64,000 nt of DNA from Thiomonas intermedia (GTDB lineage: Bacteria; Pseudomonadota; Gammaproteobacteria; Burkholderiales; Burkholderiaceae_C). The notes beneath the pieces are model-generated. The model saw only the letters and a program-made list of their open reading frames with translations. It ran no database searches and was not told where the DNA came from. Shown piece by piece: positions 8,618 through 15,827 of this stretch; within the stretch, counting starts at the first letter, position 1; each line of letters starts with the position of its first letter. Made by a program: the position numbers and the translations under genes. The stretch lies in assembly GCF_002028405.1 (NCBI RefSeq), contig NZ_CP020046.1, positions 1,488,001 through 1,552,000 of the forward strand, read 5' to 3'.

Positions 8618-9037
8618 CTAGCGGAACAACCCGCCGATGAGGTTCTGCACCTCCCCGGCCAGATCAGACGCGGCGGGCACCTGGCCGTTGGGCGTCATGG
8701 CGTCCACGGCCTGGGGTAGCGACTGCGACAGGGCCCCCGCCACTTGTTCGGGCTGGATGCCGAGCTTGCTCGCCATATCGCCCAAAGCGCCGCTGCCGAG
8801 CACCTGCTGGATCTGTTCCGCGGAAATCGGCAGGTTCGCGCCGGTCCCCACCCACGACTGCACGAGGTCGCCCAGTCCGCCCTGCTGGAATTTGCTCAGC
8901 AACCCACTCAAGCCGCCGCTGTCGTTCATCAACCCCATCACGGCCTGCAGCATCGGGTTGTCGCCCGCTCCGCCTTGCGCCTGCTGGCCACCGAGCATCT
9001 GACCCAAACCACCTGCCACGCTATCGAACAATCCCAT
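8618..9037 (-). CDS. YidB-like protein (DUF937)
   Basis: A 139-residue protein of the YidB/DUF937 family, whose function is unknown. A glycine- and glutamine-rich N-terminus (residues 1-50) precedes the conserved helical core with QVLGSGALGDMASKLG and QVAGALSQSLPQAVD, ending in the family-typical NLIGGLF. An AAAGGAGCGGATC ribosome-binding region precedes the ATG. It is 122 nt upstream of tsdB on the same strand; co-transcription is possible but the gap is large enough for a separate tsd promoter. Confidence 0.85.
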   Translation of the reverse strand: MGLFDSVAGGLGQMLGGQQAQGGAGDNPMLQAVMGLMNDSGGLSGLLSKFQQGGLGDLVQSWVGTGANLPISAEQIQQVLGSGALGDMASKLGIQPEQVAGALSQSLPQAVDAMTPNGQVPAASDLAGEVQNLIGGLFR

Positions 9038-9199
9038 GATCCGCTCCTTTGTCTAAATCAATCAGTCCAGCATGTCCGGCCCCCTTGACGCACAATAATC
9101 GCCTGGCCCGGGCTTTGCGACGGCAGCTTAAACGGATTGCATGGTGTTGCGTGCGGTTCGTATCCCGAATTTCTTTCATTCCGCGTTTTTTACAGTTTG

Positions 9200-10492
9200 A
9201 TGGACGCCTCCTCTGAACAGATCCACACCCTGATGGCCGATCTGGGCGCGCGTGCCCGGGCCGCTTCGCGCGACATGGCCCGCGCGCCCTCGGCCGCCAA
9301 GAACCGGGCGCTGATCGCCCTGGCGGCCGCCATCCGCCAGCAGCGGCCTGCGTTGCAGGATGCCAATCTGCGCGATCTGCATGCCGCCCGCGATGCCGGA
9401 CTGGAGCCGGCGTTCGTCGATCGCCTCACGCTGAGCGACAAGGTGGTCGAGCAAATGGCGCAAAGCTGCGAGCAGGTGGCGGCCCTGCCCGACCCCATCG
9501 GCGGCATCGATGGCGTGCGGCGGCGCCCCAGCGGCATCAGCGTGGGGCAGATGCGGGTGCCGCTGGGCGTGTTCGGCATGATCTACGAGAGCCGCCCGAA
9601 CGTGACCATCGAAGCCGCCTCGCTCGCCATCAAAAGCGGCAACGCCGTGATTCTGCGGGGTGGTTCGGAAGCCATTCACAGCAACCGGGCGCTGGCCGCG
9701 CTGGTCGCGCAGGCCTTGCAGGCCGCCGGACTGCCGGCCGACGCCGTGCAACTGGTGCCCACGACCGACCGCGCCGCCGTCGGTGCCCTGATCACCATGC
9801 CGCAATTCGTCGATGTCATCATTCCGCGCGGCGGCAAGAGCCTGATCGAGCGCATCAGCGCCGAAGCGCGGGTGCCCGTGATCAAGCACCTTGACGGCAA
9901 CTGCCATATCTATGTCGACGACGACGCCGATCTCGACATGGCCGTGAAGGTGACGGACAACGCCAAGACCCAGCGCTACAGCCCCTGCAATGCAGCCGAG
10001 TCGCTGCTGGTCGCCCGCGATATCGCCGCGGAGTTCCTGCCCCGCATCGGCGCCGTGTTCGCGCAGAAGGGCGTGGAAATGCGCTGCTGCCCGGCCAGCC
10101 GATCGCTGCTGGCCACGGTGCCCGGCGCCGAGGCCCTGCTGCGCGACGCGACCGAGGCCGACTGGAGCACCGAGTACCTCGCCCCCGTCATCTCCATCAA
10201 GTTGGTGGACGGCGTGGACGCTGCCATCGCCCACATCAACCGCTACGGCTCGCAACATACCGACGCCATCCTCACCCGCGATCACCCGCGGGCGATGCAG
10301 TTCCTGCGCGAAGTCGATTCGGCCAGCGTCATGGTCAACGCCTCGACGCGGTTTGCCGACGGCTTCGAATATGGCCTGGGCGCCGAGATCGGCATTTCCA
10401 CCGACAAATTCCACGCCCGCGGCCCCGTGGGCCTCGAAGGCCTCACCAGCCTGAAATGGGTGGTGCTGGGCGACGGCGAAGTCCGGCCCTGA
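9200..10492 (+). CDS. proA: Gamma-glutamyl phosphate reductase
   Basis: ProA reduces gamma-glutamyl phosphate to glutamate semialdehyde with NADPH in proline synthesis. The 430-residue protein shows the family blocks [17 protein letters not shown] and [15 protein letters not shown], and the catalytic Cys263 in [12 protein letters not shown]. The C-terminal [24 protein letters not shown] block is intact. The start MDASSE fits the family; an in-frame ATG at 9137 would add 21 residues with no family counterpart. proB is not in the window. Confidence 0.97.
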   Translation: MDASSEQIHTLMADLGARARAASRDMARAPSAAKNRALIALAAAIRQQRPALQDANLRDLHAARDAGLEPAFVDRLTLSDKVVEQMAQSCEQVAALPDPIGGIDGVRRRPSGISVGQMRVPLGVFGMIYESRPNVTIEAASLAIKSGNAVILRGGSEAIHSNRALAALVAQALQAAGLPADAVQLVPTTDRAAVGALITMPQFVDVIIPRGGKSLIERISAEARVPVIKHLDGNCHIYVDDDADLDMAVKVTDNAKTQRYSPCNAAESLLVARDIAAEFLPRIGAVFAQKGVEMRCCPASRSLLATVPGAEALLRDATEADWSTEYLAPVISIKLVDGVDAAIAHINRYGSQHTDAILTRDHPRAMQFLREVDSASVMVNASTRFADGFEYGLGAEIGISTDKFHARGPVGLEGLTSLKWVVLGDGEVRP

Positions 10493-10510
10493 ACCCTTGA
10501 CAGCCCCATC

Positions 10511-10810
10511 ATGACCTCACCGCGGATCGAGACCGCCGTCCTCACCCTGCCCACTCTGCTGCGCATCAATGCCGCCATCGGTGCCGGTTTCGGCCTGCTC
10601 AGCGCATTGCTCACAGCCATCGTGAAGTGGCAGGACTTCAATGGACTGGAGCTTCTGGCCATCCTGCCGGGCGCCCTGTTCTTCAACACCCTGGCCCTGC
10701 TTTTTGTCACGTTAGTGGGGTATTGGCTCTATCGCTGGCTCGCCGAGCGCCAACACTGGAGCCTGCATCACCTGCACACACGCCGGACCCATCCGCATCC
10801 GTCCGATTGA
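10511..10810 (+). CDS. Small two-helix membrane protein
   Basis: A 99-residue protein with two predicted membrane segments (about residues 14-39 and 49-76) and a charged, histidine-rich tail (HHLHTRRTHPHPSD). I do not recognise the family. It begins 18 nt after proA and ends 22 nt before the exported DsrE-like gene, so it belongs to the same transcription unit as one or both. Confidence 0.6.
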   Translation: MTSPRIETAVLTLPTLLRINAAIGAGFGLLSALLTAIVKWQDFNGLELLAILPGALFFNTLALLFVTLVGYWLYRWLAERQHWSLHHLHTRRTHPHPSD

Positions 10811-10832
10811 TCCCATCGACCTAGGAGAAACC

Positions 10833-11300
10833 ATGAATCCACGTGACCGCATCAAATGGCTCGGTGCCGGGCTGGTCGGGCTTGGCGGTGCCCGTCTGGC
10901 GCAGGCGCAGACCCAAGGCCCCGTGTCGGCGAAGGCGATCTCGAACGAGCCGTGGAAGGTCGCGATGCAGATCAGCGACAGTCTGGAACAGGCCTACGAG
11001 GGTTTGATCAATATCCAGAACGTTCTGGAGCTCGATCCGAAGATGCAGTTCATCGTGGTGGGCTATGGCAAGGCCATCCACTTTCTGCTCAACGGCGCCA
11101 AGACGCCACAAGGCGCCTTGTTCTCCGGCATGATCGGCGACCTGGCCAATCAGGGCGTGCAGTTCAAGGCCTGCAACAACACCCTCACCTTCCTGAAGAT
11201 CCCACAAAGTCAGCTGGTGCTCGAAGCCACCCTGGTTCCCGCCGGCGTCTACGAGCTGGTGAAACTGCAATCCGAAGGCTGGTACTACATCAAGCCCTGA
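10833..11300 (+). CDS. Exported DsrE-family protein 1
   Basis: A 155-residue DsrE/DsrF-like protein with an N-terminal signal-like segment (about residues 1-26, ending RLAQAQ), so probably periplasmic. The core alternates strands and helices as in DsrE (QFIVVGYGKAIHFLLNG) and contains one conserved cysteine, Cys114 in FKACNNTL. The C-terminal VPAGVYELVKLQSEGWYYIKP block closely matches that of the second DsrE-like protein at 13299. A GGAGAAACC ribosome-binding region precedes the ATG. Cytoplasmic DsrE proteins carry sulfane sulfur on cysteine; the same role outside the cytoplasm, beside the sulfide dehydrogenase, is inferred. Confidence 0.85.
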   Translation: MNPRDRIKWLGAGLVGLGGARLAQAQTQGPVSAKAISNEPWKVAMQISDSLEQAYEGLINIQNVLELDPKMQFIVVGYGKAIHFLLNGAKTPQGALFSGMIGDLANQGVQFKACNNTLTFLKIPQSQLVLEATLVPAGVYELVKLQSEGWYYIKP

Positions 11301-11541
11301 ACGGAGACGGTGCGGCGCGGCGCGGCGCGCCTCGGCTTCGGCCTCGTCTCGCATCGCACCGGCAGAATTCGGCGCCGCAGCATTCGCGCCAATCTCGCGT
11401 TGAGGCAACGCAAGATGAACCGGCCCTTCTGCTGGTTCACCCGAATGTATCTATTTGCTACATTTCGATACCTTTTGTGATGGATCAAGGACCGTGAGAT
11501 GTCTTCTGATCTGCCGCTCTATTCCTTCAAGGAGGCATCGA

Positions 11542-11844
11542 ATGTTGCGCAAACTTCTGCTGACGTCCCTGCTCTGCGCCACAGGCGCGGCGCATGCGGG
11601 CACTTCCCTGGTGACGCCGGCCCAGTCGCTGGCCGCCACCTGCTTCAACTGCCACGGGCCGCACGGCGTGTCCACCGCCTCCATCCCCTCCCTGGCCGGG
11701 CGTAGTGCCGCCTCCATCGTGGACGCCATGGCCGAATACAAGTCGGGCAAGCGCACCGGCACCATCATGCCGCAGATCGCCAAGGGCTACACCGAGGCCC
11801 AGATCCAGTTGATCGCCACCTATTTCGCCCAGCAGAAACCGTAA
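11542..11844 (+). CDS. fccA: Flavocytochrome c sulfide dehydrogenase, cytochrome subunit
   Basis: A monohaem cytochrome c of 100 residues, the expected partner of the downstream flavoprotein. The signal peptide covers residues 1-19 (cleavage after AAHA). The haem motif is C34-F-N-C-H38 within the c4-like TCFNCHGPHG sequence, and a candidate Met ligand lies in TGTIMPQIAKGYT. A strong AAGGAGG ribosome-binding site lies at 11529-11535. The gene stops 12 nt before fccB. Electrons from sulfide oxidised on FccB flavin would leave through this haem. FccA in some bacteria has two haems; this one has one. Confidence 0.88.
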   Translation: MLRKLLLTSLLCATGAAHAGTSLVTPAQSLAATCFNCHGPHGVSTASIPSLAGRSAASIVDAMAEYKSGKRTGTIMPQIAKGYTEAQIQLIATYFAQQKP

Positions 11845-11856
11845 GGACGTCCCATC

Positions 11857-13149
11857 ATGCAATCACGTCGCAACTTTCTTGCAGGCGCCACCACCGTGGG
11901 CGCCCTCGGCCTCGCACCCGCCCTCTCCGGCTGCGCCAGCACCACGCGCAACGCGGCGGGCAAAGGCAAGGTCGTCATCGTCGGCGCCGGTTACGGTGGA
12001 TCGACCGCCGCCAAATACATCCGCGACTGGTCGGGCAACACCATCGAGGTCACGGTCGTGGAGCCGGGCGATGACTTCGTCTCCTGCCCGGTATCCAATC
12101 TGGTCATCGCGGGCGCCAAGTCCATGCAGGACATCACCACCTCCTACGACGCGCTGCGCGGCCGACACGGCGTGACATGGATCAAGAGCATGGTGGAGAG
12201 CATCGACCCGGCCGCGCGCACCGTGAAGCTCGCCAACGGCGACAGCCTGAAGTACGACAAGCTCGTGGTCTCGCCCGGCATCGACCTGATGTACGACACC
12301 GTCAAGGGGCTGAAGGCCGCGAATGAATCCGGCAAGATCCTCATCTCGATGAAGGCCGGCCCCGAGACCGTGGCGCTGCGCAAGCAGATCGAAGCCATGC
12401 CCGACGGCGGCGTGTTCGCGCTGACGGTGCCGAAGGCGCCCTACCGCTGCCCCCCCGGGCCGTACGAGCGTGCCTCGCTGGTGGCTGCCTACTTCAAGAA
12501 ACACAAGCCCAAGTCCAAGGTCATCATCTTCGACGCCAACGACAAGGTGCAGTCCAAGGAGCCGCTGTTCAAGAAGGCCTGGGCCGAGATGTACGGCGGC
12601 ATGGTGGAGTATGTGCCCGACCACAATGTGGTGGGCGTGAACACGCAGACCATGGAGGCCGAATTCGAGGTTGACGCCCCGGTGAAAGCCGACGTGCTCA
12701 ACATCATTCCCATGCAGCGCGCCGGCGTCATTGCCCAGCGCACCGGTCTGTCCAATATGAATGGACGCTGGTGTGCGGTGGACTACCGCACCTTTGAGTC
12801 GACGGTCCACAAGGACATCCACGTGCTGGGCGACTCGATCCAGATCTCGCCGCTGATGCCCAAGTCGGGTCACATGGCCAACCAGCAGGCCAAGGTGGCG
12901 GCAGCCGCCATCGTGTCCATGCTTTACGACCAGCCGATCAACCCCAGCCCGGTGGTGATGAACACCTGCTACAGCATGGTGAGCTTCCATCAGGCCATCC
13001 ACGTGGCCACGGTGCACCAGTACAGCGAAAAGGACAAGACCTTCCTCACGGTGCCGGGCTCGGGCGGCATCTCGGCCGGCCTGTCCGACGTCGAGGCGCA
13101 CTACGCCGAGGCCTGGGCCACCAACATCTGGCGCGACACCCTGTCCTGA
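11857..13149 (+). CDS. fccB: Flavocytochrome c sulfide dehydrogenase, flavoprotein subunit
   Basis: A 430-residue FAD protein of the sulfide:quinone reductase superfamily that oxidises sulfide in the periplasm. A twin-arginine signal (SRRNFLAG) occupies the first 35 residues. The FAD-binding VIVGAGYGGSTAA motif begins at residue 40. Cys77 in VSCPVSN matches the position of the cysteine that binds FAD covalently in the Allochromatium enzyme once the signal is removed. The redox-active cysteines are probably Cys198 (APYRCPPGP) and Cys306 (GRWCAVDY). It follows fccA by 12 nt and is closed by an intrinsic terminator. Confidence 0.94.
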   Translation: MQSRRNFLAGATTVGALGLAPALSGCASTTRNAAGKGKVVIVGAGYGGSTAAKYIRDWSGNTIEVTVVEPGDDFVSCPVSNLVIAGAKSMQDITTSYDALRGRHGVTWIKSMVESIDPAARTVKLANGDSLKYDKLVVSPGIDLMYDTVKGLKAANESGKILISMKAGPETVALRKQIEAMPDGGVFALTVPKAPYRCPPGPYERASLVAAYFKKHKPKSKVIIFDANDKVQSKEPLFKKAWAEMYGGMVEYVPDHNVVGVNTQTMEAEFEVDAPVKADVLNIIPMQRAGVIAQRTGLSNMNGRWCAVDYRTFESTVHKDIHVLGDSIQISPLMPKSGHMANQQAKVAAAAIVSMLYDQPINPSPVVMNTCYSMVSFHQAIHVATVHQYSEKDKTFLTVPGSGGISAGLSDVEAHYAEAWATNIWRDTLS

Positions 13150-13217
13150 AGACACCCACGCGCCGCAGGGTCTGAATCCGCACGGATTGTGCGGCGCGTC
13201 GTTCGCAGGCATCATGC

Positions 13218-13246
13218 AAGGGTCGATCATGAATCGGCCCTTTTTC
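13218..13246 (+). terminator. Intrinsic terminator of fccAB
   Basis: A 10-bp stem (AAGGGTCGAT / ATCGGCCCTT, one G-T pair) with a 5-nt loop runs into five T residues. It lies 69 nt after the fccB stop and before the second dsrE-like gene, so that gene probably has its own promoter or depends on read-through. Confidence 0.8.
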
Positions 13247-13298
13247 TCGCACTAGCGCCTTCAGAGCGTGATACGCCCCCACCCCAAGGAGGAGACCT

Positions 13299-13763
13299 AT
13301 GGAAAACACCACCAACCGCCGCAAGGCCCTGGCCGCAGCCACCGTTGGCGCTGCGGCGCTCATGGCCAGCACCACCGCACGGGCGCAAGGCCGCGCAGAC
13401 AAGGAAGGTCCCGTGAAAGTTGTTTATCACGTCACCCAAGGCGATGCGCAAGGCTCGCGCTGTCTGGGCAATGTGCGCAATCATCTCGCCGCCGACCCCA
13501 CGGCGAAGATCGTCGTTGTCGGCAATGGGGCCGGCATTGATTTCATGCTCAATGGCGCGGTGGACGGCAAGGGTGCCGAGTTCGCCGGGCTGGTCGGCGG
13601 ACTGGCCTCGCAGGGGGTTTCGTTCCGAGTGTGCAACAACACCCTGACTACGCGCAAGATTTCCAAGGACCGCGTGCTGCTCGATGCCACCATCGTCCCC
13701 TCCGGCGTGGCCGAGGCCGCCAATCTGCAGTATCGCGAAGGCTTCGCCTACATCTGCCCTTGA
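13299..13763 (+). CDS. Exported DsrE-family protein 2
   Basis: A 154-residue paralogue of the DsrE-like protein at 10833. An N-terminal signal of about 30 residues starts NRRKALAAATVG (twin-arginine-like) and ends TTARAQ. The core shows KIVVVGNGAGIDFMLNG and the conserved FRVCNNTLTT with Cys112. Unlike its paralogue it has two further cysteines, Cys55 (GSRCLGN) and Cys153 in the final YICP. A CAAGGAGGAGACC ribosome-binding region precedes the ATG. A periplasmic sulfur-carrier or sulfur-relay role next to FccAB is inferred, not shown. Confidence 0.86.
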   Translation: MENTTNRRKALAAATVGAAALMASTTARAQGRADKEGPVKVVYHVTQGDAQGSRCLGNVRNHLAADPTAKIVVVGNGAGIDFMLNGAVDGKGAEFAGLVGGLASQGVSFRVCNNTLTTRKISKDRVLLDATIVPSGVAEAANLQYREGFAYICP

Positions 13764-13798
13764 ATGCGCGCGTCGCCCCGGTGCGACGCATTGTTCCC

Positions 13799-13825
13799 CG
13801 AGCGCCCGCTTCATGCGGGCGCTCG
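13799..13825. terminator. Strong hairpin between DsrE-like gene 2 and rsmB
   Basis: A perfect 11-bp stem (CGAGCGCCCGC / GCGGGCGCTCG) with a 5-nt loop, 35 nt after the DsrE-like stop. It lacks a T-tract, so it is a probable but not classical terminator ahead of rsmB. Confidence 0.55.
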
Positions 13826-13866
13826 CATGTTGGGGACAGGGACGTAGCAGCATCGATAATGCTCCG

Positions 13867-15240
13867 GTGACTTCCCCATCCTCCAGCCCCACCCCCAAAC
13901 CGCACCAGCGTCCCCTGTGGCGCGATCTCCTGGCCAGCGCGCAGTTGATCGGGGCCGTTCAATCCGGTGCATCGCTCGCCACCGCCTTGCCGCAGGCGGC
14001 GGCCCGCGGCAAATGGGATGCGGGCCAGCGCGGCGCGGCGCAGGCCATGAGTTTTACCGTGCTGCGCCACCTGGGCACGGCGCGAGCCGTGCTGGCCGAA
14101 CTCCACCCCCGCAGTGTTCATCCGCCCTTGCTGCGCGATGTGCTGCTGACGGCCCTGGTGCTACTTCTTCCCGATACGCCGCTTCAATACTCGGCGCACA
14201 CCGTGGTCAATCAGGCGGTCGAGGCCTGCAAGCGCACACCGGCACTGCGGCATGCCGAAGGATTTGCCAACGCCTTGATGCGCCGTTTTTCTGCCCAGGC
14301 CAAGGCGACATCGCCAGCGAGCGAGGCGATCGAGGCCCGGTGGAATCACCCGGCGTGGTGGGTCGAATCGCTGCAGACAGCCTATCCGGGCGACTGGCAG
14401 CGCCTGCTTGCCGTCGCCCAGCGCCAGCCGTCCATGACCCTGCGAGTCAACACCCGGCGCATCGCCCGCGACACCTATCAGGCCGCGCTCCAGCAACACG
14501 GCATGCTCGGCGCGACGCCCGATGAGGCCGCGCTCGACCAGGCCCTCGTGCTGAGCCACGCCGTGGCGGTCGAACGGCTTCCCGGCTTCGATGCCGGCTG
14601 GGTCAGCGTGCAGGACGCTGCCGCGCAATACGCCGCGGGCCTGCTCGACGTGCAGCCCGGCCAGCGCGTGCTCGACGCCTGCGCCGCCCCAGGCGGCAAG
14701 ACCGCCCACCTGCTCGAGCGCTGCGACTGCGACGTGCTCGCGCTCGACAAGGACGCGCAGCGGCTGCGCCGCGTCGAGGACACCCTGCAACGCCTGGGGC
14801 TTCACGCTCGCACCCTTGCGGCCGACGCCTCCACCCCTTCGGCCTGGTGGGACGGCCAGGGCTTCGACCGCATCCTGCTCGACGCGCCTTGCAGCGCCTC
14901 GGGCATCGCCCGCCGCCACCCCGACATCCGCTGGCTGCGGCGCGCCGCCGACATTCCGGCCCTGGCCGCCACCCAGACCGCCCTCCTCGATGCGCTCTGG
15001 CCGCTGCTGCAACCCGGCGGCAAGTTGCTGTACGTCACTTGTTCGGTGTTTCCCCAGGAGGGCGTGGACCAGGCCCAGGCCTTCCTCGCCAGGCACGCGG
15101 ATGCGATAGCATCGCCCGCGCCGGGGCAGTTGTTGCCACAGGAACCCGATCCCGATTCGACCGAGCAGAGCAGCGGCCCCCACGCCGCAGGTCATTCGCA
15201 AGACGGCTTCTTCTACGCCCTGTTCACCAAAGCCTCGTGA
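13867..15240 (+). CDS. rsmB: 16S rRNA m5C967 methyltransferase RsmB
   Basis: RsmB methylates C967 of 16S rRNA with SAM. From the GTG start chosen here the protein has 457 residues: a NusB-like RNA-binding domain (about residues 15-160) and a Rossmann methyltransferase domain. The SAM motif VLDACAAPGGKT begins near residue 268. The two motif cysteines are Cys342 in DAPCSASG and Cys392 in YVTCSVFP. I preferred the GTG because upstream in-frame codons overlap the preceding DsrE-like gene and look non-native. The stop overlaps the GTG start of the DUF4390 gene by 4 nt. Confidence 0.92.
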   Translation: MTSPSSSPTPKPHQRPLWRDLLASAQLIGAVQSGASLATALPQAAARGKWDAGQRGAAQAMSFTVLRHLGTARAVLAELHPRSVHPPLLRDVLLTALVLLLPDTPLQYSAHTVVNQAVEACKRTPALRHAEGFANALMRRFSAQAKATSPASEAIEARWNHPAWWVESLQTAYPGDWQRLLAVAQRQPSMTLRVNTRRIARDTYQAALQQHGMLGATPDEAALDQALVLSHAVAVERLPGFDAGWVSVQDAAAQYAAGLLDVQPGQRVLDACAAPGGKTAHLLERCDCDVLALDKDAQRLRRVEDTLQRLGLHARTLAADASTPSAWWDGQGFDRILLDAPCSASGIARRHPDIRWLRRAADIPALAATQTALLDALWPLLQPGGKLLYVTCSVFPQEGVDQAQAFLARHADAIASPAPGQLLPQEPDPDSTEQSSGPHAAGHSQDGFFYALFTKAS

Positions 15241-15827
15241 AAGCCGCCCGCCCCACTCCAGACCTCCTGCGCCGCAAGCTGCTGCGCAGTGGCCTGGCGC
15301 TGGCCGCGGGAGCGAGCCTGATCTCGCAGGCCAAGGCCACCACGGTGGATACGGAACCGCTGATGCTGACCATGAGCCCGGAGGGTTTGTTCGTCACCAC
15401 GGCCGCGGTGTTTGCCTTGCCGCGCAGCCTCGAAGACGTGCTCAGCCGAGGCATCGCGCTTTACTTCGAAACCGTGGCCACGGTGGTCCGCCCGCGCTGG
15501 TACTGGTTCAACGAAGACATCGCCCTGGCCAGACGCGAAGTGCGGCTGGCCTATCAGCCGCTGCTGCAGCGCTACCGCGTCTCCGTGGGCGGCCTGCAGC
15601 AGAACTATGACAGCCTCGACGAAGCACTGGGCGTGGTGCAGCGCACCCGGCATCTGCGCGTGGCCGAGCCCTCGCAACTGGTGGCGGGTCAGTCCTACCA
15701 GCTCGATGCCCGGTTCAGACTCGACCTGTCGCAACTGCCACGGCCGTTCCAGCTCAACGTCTCGTCGCAGTCAGACTGGAAGATCGAAGCCACCTTCCAG
15801 CCTCAACCCTTCGTCTGGACGCCATGA
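15237..15827 (+). CDS. DUF4390 exported protein
   Basis: A protein of about 196 residues read from a GTG start that overlaps the rsmB stop (GTGA). A signal-like hydrophobic segment (about residues 12-32) suggests export. The body is a predicted beta-rich domain with PRWYWFNEDIALARREVRLAYQPLLQRYRV, typical of DUF4390 proteins. In Burkholderiales these genes sit between rsmB and ntrY, as here. The stop overlaps the ntrY start by 4 nt, so the four genes are one coupled operon. Function is unknown. Confidence 0.85.
   Translation: MKAARPTPDLLRRKLLRSGLALAAGASLISQAKATTVDTEPLMLTMSPEGLFVTTAAVFALPRSLEDVLSRGIALYFETVATVVRPRWYWFNEDIALARREVRLAYQPLLQRYRVSVGGLQQNYDSLDEALGVVQRTRHLRVAEPSQLVAGQSYQLDARFRLDLSQLPRPFQLNVSSQSDWKIEATFQPQPFVWTP

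Noticed and set aside
9176-10414. 412-codon minus-strand frame opposite proA
   Set aside because: Antisense shadow of proA with repetitive Gly/His/Val composition and no recognisable domain.
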